From the NCBI GenBank assembly GCA_038256935.1, contig JBBSJV010000054.1, forward strand, positions 1 through 10,385: a DNA stretch of 10,385 nt, in the 5' to 3' direction. Position numbers and translations under genes: made by a program. This document shows positions 1 to 6,207 of this stretch, one piece after another. A model generated the notes under the pieces. It was given only the letters and a program-made list of their open reading frames with translations, was not told where the DNA came from and did not search any database. Each line of letters opens with the position of its first letter. The first letter of the stretch is position 1. The DNA comes from JBBSJV01 sp038256935 (lineage in GTDB: Bacteria; Patescibacteriota; JACMRA01).

Positions 1-1
1 T

Positions 2-292
2 GCTAGTGAGGCGGATGTACTTAACAAAGCTCTATACGGAATGACTGCTAAAGAGTGGAAAGAGCTAAACCCCGATAAAGAAGGAAATATTAGAGATTAT
101 TCAACCGTCGAACAGCTCATTTGTCTTGCTAATCTTGAGACTTTGAATGCTCACCTGATTGATCAGAAGATGGTTCAAGGAGAAAGACTTACGCTTTTAA
201 ATAAGATTGCGCAAGAGCAAATGAAATCGATTAGTGGAAATAGCTCCGTTAAAAAACTTAAGGTGAATAGTGAGAAATATGACTACTCATGA
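2..292 (+). CDS. KilA-N domain protein, C-terminal part (5' end outside window)
   Basis: The reading frame is open from the left edge, so only the last 96 residues are present; the ATG at 41 is internal. The visible text starts ASEADVLNKALYGMTAKEW, then carries NPDKEGNIRDY, STVEQL and LANLETLNA followed by a polar tail. This matches, from memory, the conserved C-terminal half of bacterial KilA-N domain proteins (about 270-280 aa). KilA-N is a DNA-binding domain of phage antirepressors and large DNA viruses, and stand-alone bacterial copies usually sit in mobile or accessory regions. The DNA-binding part itself would lie left of the window. The gene ends in TGA and overlaps the next gene by 23 bases in another frame, which suggests translational coupling. 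The family call is firm; the role (repressor, antirepressor or toxin-linked) is not known. Confidence 0.75.
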   Translation, partial: ASEADVLNKALYGMTAKEWKELNPDKEGNIRDYSTVEQLICLANLETLNAHLIDQKMVQGERLTLLNKIAQEQMKSISGNSSVKKLKVNSEKYDYS

Positions 293-773
293 TTTAAAAC
301 TATTTATTCGCCGCCTAAGTCCAGTAATTTTAATACCTTGTGGAATACCATTTAGTGGCAAATCCACGCTATCACAAAAATTGAGTATAGATTATGAGAT
401 AAAGGTTGTTTCATTTGATTCAACTTGGCAGGAGCTAGAAGAACACAACAAAGATTTAGATTGGGACTCAGTATCTAAGCACTGCGAATTGGTAATTAAA
501 GAAGAAATATCAGGTAATCGTAGTATTGTTTATGATACATACAATTCAACGAATGCTGGTAGAAATTATTTTGCTGAATTAGCAAAAAGCTTAAACTGTA
601 ATTACTTATTTGTGTATTTACACATTTCAGAAGCAGTGGCTAGAAAGCGCATGAATATGGTGAAGCAAAACATGGATCGCCATTTAATAACTGAACAAAA
701 GTTTAATCAGGAGGTCGAAATCTTTGAAGCACCCTCTGTGAACCTTAACCATATTATACTAGATAATCTCTAG
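270..773 (+). CDS. P-loop kinase-like ATPase (AAA_33 type)
   Basis: This is a 167-aa cytoplasmic protein with a Walker A loop GIPFSGKST at residues 25-33, a hydrophobic strand ending in Asp (VVSFDS, about residues 45-50) and a second strand IVYDTYNST. The later segment RNYFAELAKSL, then YLFVYLHIS and an Arg-rich EAVARKRM, resembles the lid region of small kinases. This layout is that of the AAA_33 family, whose members phosphorylate nucleic-acid ends or small molecules; some related P-loop proteins (zeta) are toxins. The substrate cannot be told from sequence. The start at 270 is favoured over the ATG at 279 because AAGGTG at 260-265 lies at a suitable distance from it, one of the few Shine-Dalgarno-like sites in the window. 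It overlaps the KilA-N gene and precedes the recombinase by 12 bases, so the three may be cotranscribed. Confidence 0.7.
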   Translation: MRNMTTHDLKLFIRRLSPVILIPCGIPFSGKSTLSQKLSIDYEIKVVSFDSTWQELEEHNKDLDWDSVSKHCELVIKEEISGNRSIVYDTYNSTNAGRNYFAELAKSLNCNYLFVYLHISEAVARKRMNMVKQNMDRHLITEQKFNQEVEIFEAPSVNLNHIILDNL

Positions 774-785
774 CCTAAAACTCCC

Positions 786-1370
786 ATGACCACAATTAAA
801 TACCTCTCTCCTCAAGAATTAATAAAGTTTCTTAGTAAGATCTCAAGTGTGCGGGATAAGACGCTCTTTGGGATGATGTACTATTACGGCCTTCGGTGCA
901 CGGAAGCTTCAGGGCTCAAAGTATCTGATATTCGCCTTGATGATGGGAGGATATATATAAGAGCTGCTAAGAATGGTATTAGTGGAGAGTATGTATTATC
1001 TAAGGAGGCTAAGAAGCTCCTCACGGCTTACTTTAAAGAAAGAAACGCACTTGGAACCAAATCCGAAGCCCTCTTTGTCAGTAGAAAGTCAAAGACAGAA
1101 AGCGGCCATCTTGATACCTCCCATATCTATAGGCTGTATAAGGAATATGCTAAGAAAGCAAAGCTACCTGAAGACAAACAGCACCCTCATTGTCTTAGGC
1201 ACTCAATAGCAGTCCATATGGCAGATAGCGGAGTACCAGTAGAGCATGTCCAGATTCATCTGAGGCATAGAAGAATAGACTCAACTATGGTGTACTTCCA
1301 GATTACTTCTAAGAAACGAAATGAGATTCAGGAGCAAGCACTTGGTGGGGAGTTTGTTGTGAAGATTTAG
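786..1370 (+). CDS. Tyrosine recombinase, catalytic domain only
   Basis: A 194-aa site-specific recombinase of the phage integrase family, which cuts and rejoins DNA through a covalent phosphotyrosine. The full catalytic set is visible: Arg37 in GLRCTEA, a hairpin Lys62, His135 and Arg138 in HPHCLRHS, His161 and the nucleophile Tyr170 in STMVYF. The usual LGH before the Tyr is LRH here. The N-terminal SAM-like core-binding domain of the usual ~300-aa integrases is missing. The protein begins directly at the catalytic domain, as in FimB/FimE-like recombinases (about 200 aa), so short length alone does not mean decay. No clear ribosome site precedes the ATG. The C-terminal tail ITSKKRNEIQEQALGGEF is the part repeated in two degraded copies downstream at 2618-2714 and 2877-3026. 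It probably mobilises local DNA; attachment sites were not identified. Confidence 0.88.
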   Translation: MTTIKYLSPQELIKFLSKISSVRDKTLFGMMYYYGLRCTEASGLKVSDIRLDDGRIYIRAAKNGISGEYVLSKEAKKLLTAYFKERNALGTKSEALFVSRKSKTESGHLDTSHIYRLYKEYAKKAKLPEDKQHPHCLRHSIAVHMADSGVPVEHVQIHLRHRRIDSTMVYFQITSKKRNEIQEQALGGEFVVKI

Positions 1371-1404
1371 ACCCACTTAAGCTCTTCAGTATTAACGCGT
1401 TCCT

Positions 1405-2532
1405 TTAAAAGAGTTCACTCAAGAAGTTATCCCTATTTACTACTTTAAAGCTAGTATTTGGATAGGCTTCAGCAAATTTGACAGGTAGTTTAGCGGCCTT
1501 TTTCTGACTCCATTTGAACTCATACGTATAGAGATTACCCCCTGACTCTTGTATGAAGTCAATTTCCTTTTGATCATTTGTTCTCCAAAAGTAGCTATTC
1601 ACTAGTTGTCTATTATTGCCATTACTTTTAAGCTTTTCGCTGATACAGAAGTTTTCCCACAATGCACCAACATCATTTCTCAAATCCATATGATTAAAGT
1701 TATTGATCAGGCTATTCCTGATTCCCAAATCCCAGAAATAAACTTTGAAGGGTTTACCGATTTCATCTCTGAGATTTCTTTTGAATGCTCTTAGGGTAAA
1801 GACAACGAATGTCTTTTCTAGTATATCAAGATACTTTTCTACAGTTAAATGGCTTATCTGTAATTTTTGGCCAATTTCATTAAGTGATACTTCCTGACCT
1901 ACTTGCAAGGCAAGAAGCTGTAAAAGCTTAAATACTATCGTGGATTTTTTGATCCTTTCAAAGCTCAGAATGTCTTTGTATAAATAGTTTTGGGATATAG
2001 TAATTAATTCACTACTTGCAGTCTCTTCTGGTTTATCGAATACTGCAGGATACGTTCCAAATCTCATGATACTCTCAACTCTACTTTGCATAGCAAGAGA
2101 ATCATATTGCTTGCTTATTTCTTCAACAGATAAGGGTTGCAGTAAAAACTCAATAGCCCTACCTGTCATCGGTTCATTTACTTCATTTGCGAGATCAAAG
2201 GATGATGAGCCTGTAGCTATAATCTGAGTATCAGGGAAATATTTATGAAGAATCTTGAGATTGACTCCAATATTTTTGACCCTTTGAGCTTCATCAATCA
2301 CCACCACCTTGTAGTTTCCGATAAATTCTTTTAATAGATTAGGTTCTTGGACACTCAAAGCTTGTGCGTTAGAAGCGAGATCACAATCGATGTAACGCGC
2401 CTGATCACCATAAGGAGCGATGATTTCTTCTGCTAAGGTAGTTTTACCAACTTGGCGAGCGCCGTATAGTATTATCGTCTTACCTTTGAACATCCAATCT
2501 TCAATATGTTTTTTGATGAGTCTTTGATACAT
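1405..2532 (-). CDS. AAA_14/DUF4143 family ATPase
   Basis: A 375-aa ATPase and the only clear minus-strand gene. The N-terminal AAA domain has Walker A GARQVGKTT (residues 24-32), Walker B VVVIDEAQ (76-83) and a sensor-like ATGSSSFDL (106-114). A winged-helix-like middle (SLNEIGQKLQISHLTVEKYL) leads to the DUF4143 C-terminus, where WR..KEIDF and YEFKW give a nuclease-like D...ExK pattern. Family members are common, often multicopy, in uncultivated bacteria and archaea. Their function is not established; a DNA-linked or toxin/defence role is often guessed. The ATG at 2532 is chosen because the family begins at MYQRLIKK and because the longer frame's TTG at 2583 overlaps the -35 box of the gene's own promoter. 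The leader is short and lacks a Shine-Dalgarno site. It converges with the intact recombinase and has recombinase remnants upstream, so it looks like cargo captured between recombinase ends. Confidence 0.85.
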   Translation of the reverse strand: MYQRLIKKHIEDWMFKGKTIILYGARQVGKTTLAEEIIAPYGDQARYIDCDLASNAQALSVQEPNLLKEFIGNYKVVVIDEAQRVKNIGVNLKILHKYFPDTQIIATGSSSFDLANEVNEPMTGRAIEFLLQPLSVEEISKQYDSLAMQSRVESIMRFGTYPAVFDKPEETASSELITISQNYLYKDILSFERIKKSTIVFKLLQLLALQVGQEVSLNEIGQKLQISHLTVEKYLDILEKTFVVFTLRAFKRNLRDEIGKPFKVYFWDLGIRNSLINNFNHMDLRNDVGALWENFCISEKLKSNGNNRQLVNSYFWRTNDQKEIDFIQESGGNLYTYEFKWSQKKAAKLPVKFAEAYPNTSFKVVNRDNFLSELF

Positions 2533-2554
2533 AATAACAGAAATACTACTATTA

Positions 2555-2583
2555 TTGATAATCGAGTAACAAGAATATGTCAA
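2555..2583 (-). promoter_or_regulatory. Sigma70-like promoter of the AAA_14 ATPase gene
   Basis: Read on the minus strand, TTGACA (2583-2578) is a perfect -35 box. It is followed by exactly 17 bases and TATCAA (2560-2555), a 4 of 6 match to the -10 box. Transcription would begin near 2548, about 16 bases before the ATG at 2532. The spacing and position fit the gene well. This is prediction from sequence only. Confidence 0.55.
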
Positions 2584-2617
2584 ATACTATTAGCACAGTT
2601 GCAGAATTTATTTAAGA

Positions 2618-2714
2618 TTTAAGGGCTCGTAGCCACCATGATATACTTACAGATCACCTTGATAGACGGCGAAATAAAATTCAAGAACAAGACTTTGGAG
2701 GGACTTTTTGGTAA
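2618..2714 (+). pseudogene. Decayed 3' end of a tyrosine recombinase (remnant A)
   Basis: Two short pieces in adjacent frames match the end of the intact recombinase. TMIYLQIT at about 2635-2658 corresponds to STMVYFQIT, including the catalytic Tyr. In the next frame, RRRNKIQEQDFGGTFW and TAA at 2664-2714 correspond to KKRNEIQEQALGGEF. A one-base shift near 2658 joins the two pieces, and a TAA lies in frame just upstream, so the copy cannot be translated. No N-terminal part of a recombinase precedes it; the upstream DNA belongs to the ATPase promoter. It is a 3'-end fossil of a relative of the recombinase at 786-1370. Confidence 0.65.
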
Positions 2715-2767
2715 TTAATTCCTCGTTGTGGCGTTTTAATCATAACTATCAAACTTCTCAACATTAT

Positions 2768-2823
2768 AGACAGTGAATGTCTCAATTACAGACATTAGAT
2801 GTCTACATTGTCACTACATTGTA
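2768..2823. promoter_or_regulatory. Cluster of small dyads and direct repeats, operator-like
   Basis: Two dyads with the same arms stand side by side: AGACA-5-TGTCT at 2768-2782 and a perfect AGACAT-TAG-ATGTCT at 2790-2804. Their centres are 22 bases apart, about two helical turns. Next comes a direct repeat CTACATTGT at 2803-2811 and 2814-2822, the second forming TACA-T-TGTA at 2815-2823. Such paired dyads in helical phase are typical of repressor binding sites. No intact gene follows directly, so this may be the leftover operator of a lost gene, or a recombinase binding site. Confidence 0.4.
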
Positions 2824-2876
2824 ATTTAATTGATAATATACCTACGGTTCTACATTATTCGCTTAGCTTTATCGGA

Positions 2877-3026
2877 TCAATAGCAGTGCATATGGCTGAT
2901 AGCGGAGTACCAGTAGAACGAGTCAAAGATCATTTAAAGCACCGCAAGATTGATTCTACTATGGTCTACTTCCAGATAGCCTCAAAGAAAAGGAGTGAGA
3001 TTTAGGGGGGGCTTGGTGGGGTTTTG
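2877..3026 (+). pseudogene. Truncated 3' end of a second tyrosine recombinase (remnant B)
   Basis: From 2877 the sequence matches the intact recombinase from 1203 on. It encodes IAVHMADSGVPVE, then HLKHRKIDSTMVYFQIASKKRSEI, keeping the last His and the catalytic Tyr. By hand count about 100 of 129 bases and 34 of 41 residues agree. A TAG at 3003-3005 replaces the CAG (Gln) of the intact gene, and decayed homology continues through CTTGGTGGGG to about 3026. An open frame from ATG 2799 reads into this segment, but its first 26 residues resemble nothing and its ATG lies in the dyad cluster. The Arg37, Lys62 and HxxR parts are absent, so it cannot be active. Many differences are synonymous, so the copy diverged while still functional and was truncated later. 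Confidence 0.75.
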
Positions 3027-3116
3027 GAATTAATCAAAAGCTTGCTACATTCTTTAATGGGTTCAGCTTAATTTGGAATTTCAATGGATAGCTGACCCAG
3101 CTCAGATTTGGATTGA

Positions 3117-3146
3117 TTGACAAAACAAGCTGTTACGGGTTATGTT
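3117..3146 (+). promoter_or_regulatory. Possible sigma70-like promoter ahead of the fragment/restriction region
   Basis: TTGACA at 3117-3122 is a perfect -35 box; after 18 bases comes TATGTT (3141-3146), a 4 of 6 match for -10. It lies 34 bases before the ATG of the helicase-type fragment at 3180. It may have driven the lost helicase/methylase genes and could now transcribe the type I restriction genes, since nothing stronger was seen directly before 3685. About 90 bases between remnant B and this site (3027-3116) show nothing recognisable. Confidence 0.35.
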
Positions 3147-3179
3147 GGTTGTTAATAGACAGAAGCTAGCAGACAGATC

Positions 3180-3320
3180 ATGACCGATTACTTTATTACC
3201 AACAAAGGAGATACCAATCTCAAGCAAGCCATAATCGATAAAGTATCAGGTTCAAGTAAAATCGATATCCTTGTTGGGTATTTTTATTGGAGTGGCTTGG
3301 AGCAACTGTATAAAGATTAA
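3180..3320 (+). pseudogene. N-terminal fragment of a PLD-like/helicase-type protein
   Basis: A 46-codon frame starts MTDYFITNKGDTNLKQAI and contains KIDILVGYFYWSGLEQLYKD before TAA. The pattern FITN(K)..LK..I followed by LVGYFY.SGL..LY is the usual opening of large proteins in which a phospholipase D-like domain precedes a SNF2/DEAD helicase, found in restriction and defence loci. Everything after the first ~45 residues is gone, and the next frame begins 24 bases later with an unrelated protein start. The match is from memory of the family, so the call is moderate. It is too short to be functional and is best read as a deletion remnant. Confidence 0.5.
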
Positions 3321-3344
3321 GTAGGCAAAAAGTTATTCTAATTT

Positions 3345-3638
3345 ATGAAAAAAGAAATAGATATATTTGAAAATGATATTTTAGAAAAATACCCAGGAGT
3401 GTTAGAAATACTTCTTGCTGACCAAACCACAGGGCAAAACGGCAATATAATAATGCCACGAGTCAAAAAAGATAAAGAATTACAAAAATCTAGATCCAGA
3501 GACATGGCAGAAGTTTTTACCCCATCTTGGGTATGTAATAGCCAAAATAATTTAATTGATTCAGCTTGGTTTGAATGCGAAAACGTTTTTAACACTGAAA
3601 TAGAAGACAAAGTCTGCGATAAAGAGATAATGCTCTGA
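3345..3638 (+). pseudogene. N-terminal fragment of a DNA methyltransferase (restriction subunit M type)
   Basis: A 97-aa frame with MKKEIDIFENDILEKYPGV, IIMPRVKKDKELQ, SRDMAEVFTPSWVCN and QNNLIDSAWF. These are the hallmark N-terminal blocks of a family of large N6-adenine methyltransferases annotated as restriction endonuclease subunit M; the FTPSWV block is the SAM-domain entry motif. The downstream catalytic motifs (GxG-type motif I, NPPY/F motif IV) are absent: homology stops after about NTEIED and the frame ends in TGA. The segment TTGQNGNIIMPR also seems to lack roughly 30 residues usually found between the TTG and the MPR block, suggesting an internal deletion as well. It cannot methylate DNA. 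It probably belonged with the helicase-type fragment before it, as part of a system now replaced by the type I genes. Confidence 0.65.
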
Positions 3639-3684
3639 ATTGACTAGATTTGGGTTTGAAAATAATGATTATTGTATAGAAACT

Positions 3685-6189
3685 ATGTCACAAAACAAAG
3701 AAGCTTCAGCTAGAATCAAAATCAATCATCTCTTGGAAAAATCTGGTTGGCGTTTTTTTGCTACAGACCAAGGCAAGGCAAATATTGAACTGGAGGGTAA
3801 AGTTACTTATACTAAGTCAATAGAAGAAAGTTTGGGTGAGGATTTTGAAGGTCGTACAACTGGATATTTGGATTATACTTTACTTGATAGTCATGGGTTT
3901 CCTATTTGTGTGGTAGAGGCCAAACGCTCTAATATTCATCCGCTTTCAGCTAAAGACCAAGCTCTGAAGTATGCCAAAGAAAACCATGCTCGTTTTATTA
4001 TTTTAACCAACGGCGACTCACATTATCAGTGGGACACGCTGCGAGGACACCCTGAAATTATTACTGTTTTTCCAACCTTGGAATCACTTGAACACCGACT
4101 AGCTTACAACCCAAACCCAACTGATTTAATAAATGAAACTGTAGACGCTCACTTCTTAGAACCCGAAAAAACGTTGCGTGATTATCAGGTTGAGGCTATA
4201 AAAGCAATTCAAAAAGCCACAAGCTTGGGTAAAGAAAGATATTTACTAGAAATGGCAACAGGAACTGGTAAAACTACAGTGGCCGCTGCCGTTTGTAAAC
4301 TATTTTTAAAGACTGGTAACGCCAAGCGAATACTGTTTTTAGTAGATAGAATTGAGTTAGAAAAGCAGGCTGTAGGAGCTTTTGAAAAGGTTTTTACAAA
4401 TACTTATACCGTTAGAACAGTAAAATCTAAAGAATGGAACAAGGCTGAAATTATAGTTTCCACAATCCAAACCTTGATGACGGGAAATCGGTATCGTGAA
4501 TTATTTTCGCCTTCAGATTTTGAACTAGTAATTTCTGATGAAGCTCACCGCGGATTAAGTGGAAATTCTAGAGCCGTATTTGAATATTTTATTGGTTACA
4601 AGCTAGGACTTACTGCCACCCCAAAAGATTATTTAAAAGGAGTAGATCAAGTTGATTTAAAAACCACCAACCCAAAGGCTTTGGAAGAAAGGAATTTGCG
4701 AGATACTTACAAAACATTTGGCTGTGAAGATCAAAACCCTACTTATCGCTACGATTTGACCAAGGGTGTACAAAGCGGTTATTTACTCGCTCCGTATGTC
4801 ATAGACGCACGAACAGATAAAACTACTGAACTGCTTTCCCAAGAAGGGCTGGTTGTGGAAGTAGAAGGAGCAGATGGCAATACCGAAGAGGCTACTTATA
4901 AACTACGCGATTTTGAAAGAAACTTTTTTAATGAACAGACTAATCAAGTTTTTTGTAGGGCTTTATTGGAAAAAGGCTTGAAAGATCCGTTTACAGGTGA
5001 GTTTGGTAAAACTTTAATATTTTGTGTGTCTCAATCACACGCTGCCAAAGTAGCTAATTTATTGTGTCATTTAGCAGATGAATATTTTCCAGGGCAATAT
5101 TCTGGGTCCGATTTTGCCAAGCAAGTTACTAGCTCAGTTACTGAAGCTCAGCTATTTACTGAAGCTTTTAGTGGCAACAAACTTAGCGGTAATTCTAAAT
5201 ACGGTCAGGATAAATTTCCAGATTACAAAACTGGTAAAACTAGAATCTGCGTTACTGTGGGAATGATGACTACAGGCTATGATTGCCCAGATTTACTGAA
5301 TATTGCACTTATGAGACCAGTTTATAGTCCTAGTGATTTTATTCAGATGAAAGGGCGGGGAACTAGAAAACACGATTTTATATACGGCGAAACTGGAGAA
5401 ATTAGAAGTAAACAAGGTTTTTTACTATTAGATTTTTTTGCTAATTGTGAATATTTTGAAAAAGATTTTGATTACAACGAAAAACTAAAACTTACCCGAA
5501 GTAGCCCTGGTGAAACTAGCACGATAGATCCAGAAATCTCTACGCTTAAAAAATCTAGCCAATCCTTTGAGGCTCATCTTAGTGATAAAATCAGTCAATA
5601 TATTGAAATAGTGATCGGAGAAGAAGGAATGAAAATTGACCGTGAGCTGTATCCAGAACTGAAACAACAGTTTGAAATTACTATAAAATCTCATCCAGCT
5701 TTAAAACAAGCCAGAGAAGATGGAGACATAGAGCAAATTGCCGAAATTTTAAAACAGCAAATATTTGATAAACCAAACGAATACTGGAACCCTGCAAAAC
5801 TTCGAGAATCTTATACCAAAAATAATCCCCAAATCAATCGTAAACTACCACTCAAAGAAATGATTCTTAAAGCACTAGGTTTAATTGACAACTACAAAAC
5901 TAGAGACGATAGAATTCAAGAAGAATATAGTAAATTTATAGATATTTACAAGCTTGATGTACAGCCACCGCCAAGACAACGTAACCTAAAAAATTTCTTT
6001 GAAAGCTATCTATCCGACCAAGACTTTCGCCAAATTATAGATGACAGACAATACGGACTGCTAAACACCTCGCCAATCATGTCTATGGCTCAGTTTAAAG
6101 ATGTGGCCGAATACGCCCAAACTACAACTAGCTATATTCAAGAATACCTAAACACCGAAATTCAAGAATTCAATTGGCAGAAAGCCTAA
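3685..6189 (+). CDS. hsdR: Type I restriction enzyme subunit R (HsdR, EcoEI-like)
   Basis: The motor and nuclease subunit of a type I restriction complex; it translocates DNA using ATP and cuts unmethylated DNA when bound to HsdM and HsdS. Of 834 residues, the N-terminal part is a PD-(D/E)xK nuclease (LDYTLLD with Asp63, then VVEAKR with Glu78 and Lys80). The helicase motor follows: Walker A GTGKT at 193-197, DEAH at 285-288, TATP at 310-313, TTGYD at 529-533 and motif VI QMKGRGTRK from 554. A helical C-terminal region of the EcoEI_R_C type ends the protein. Length is close to EcoEI HsdR (about 810 aa) and no motif is missing. ATG 3685 (MSQNKEASARIKI) is preferred over TTG 3640, which has no family support. 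No ribosome site is visible. The hsdMS fusion follows after 18 bases, evidently in one operon. Confidence 0.93.
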   Translation: MSQNKEASARIKINHLLEKSGWRFFATDQGKANIELEGKVTYTKSIEESLGEDFEGRTTGYLDYTLLDSHGFPICVVEAKRSNIHPLSAKDQALKYAKENHARFIILTNGDSHYQWDTLRGHPEIITVFPTLESLEHRLAYNPNPTDLINETVDAHFLEPEKTLRDYQVEAIKAIQKATSLGKERYLLEMATGTGKTTVAAAVCKLFLKTGNAKRILFLVDRIELEKQAVGAFEKVFTNTYTVRTVKSKEWNKAEIIVSTIQTLMTGNRYRELFSPSDFELVISDEAHRGLSGNSRAVFEYFIGYKLGLTATPKDYLKGVDQVDLKTTNPKALEERNLRDTYKTFGCEDQNPTYRYDLTKGVQSGYLLAPYVIDARTDKTTELLSQEGLVVEVEGADGNTEEATYKLRDFERNFFNEQTNQVFCRALLEKGLKDPFTGEFGKTLIFCVSQSHAAKVANLLCHLADEYFPGQYSGSDFAKQVTSSVTEAQLFTEAFSGNKLSGNSKYGQDKFPDYKTGKTRICVTVGMMTTGYDCPDLLNIALMRPVYSPSDFIQMKGRGTRKHDFIYGETGEIRSKQGFLLLDFFANCEYFEKDFDYNEKLKLTRSSPGETSTIDPEISTLKKSSQSFEAHLSDKISQYIEIVIGEEGMKIDRELYPELKQQFEITIKSHPALKQAREDGDIEQIAEILKQQIFDKPNEYWNPAKLRESYTKNNPQINRKLPLKEMILKALGLIDNYKTRDDRIQEEYSKFIDIYKLDVQPPPRQRNLKNFFESYLSDQDFRQIIDDRQYGLLNTSPIMSMAQFKDVAEYAQTTTSYIQEYLNTEIQEFNWQKA

Positions 6190-6207
6190 ATTTACCTCTA
6201 TTTTATT

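Noticed and set aside
1371..1404. Bidirectional terminator between the convergent recombinase and ATPase genes
   Set aside because: Only short dyads (AACGCGTT at 1394-1401, CTCTT/AAGAG) are present, without a GC-rich stem followed by T's.
1606..1794. Plus-strand open frame inside the ATPase gene
   Set aside because: It is antisense to the well-supported DUF4143 part and has no recognisable protein features.
2799..2876. A real N-terminus for recombinase remnant B
   Set aside because: The 26 residues before the homology resemble nothing, and the ATG lies in the dyad cluster; the frame is open by chance.
3287..3314. Promoter TTGGAG-16-TATAAA before the methyltransferase fragment
   Set aside because: The -10 is good but the -35 matches only 3 of 6, and it lies inside the helicase-type fragment; too weak to list.
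3338..3610. Minus-strand open frame opposite the methyltransferase fragment
   Set aside because: The plus strand carries clear methyltransferase blocks; the antisense frame has none.
3640..3684. Upstream TTG start giving HsdR 15 extra residues
   Set aside because: The added residues look like random AT-rich coding and have no family support; HsdR homologues begin near MSQNKEASARIKI at 3685.
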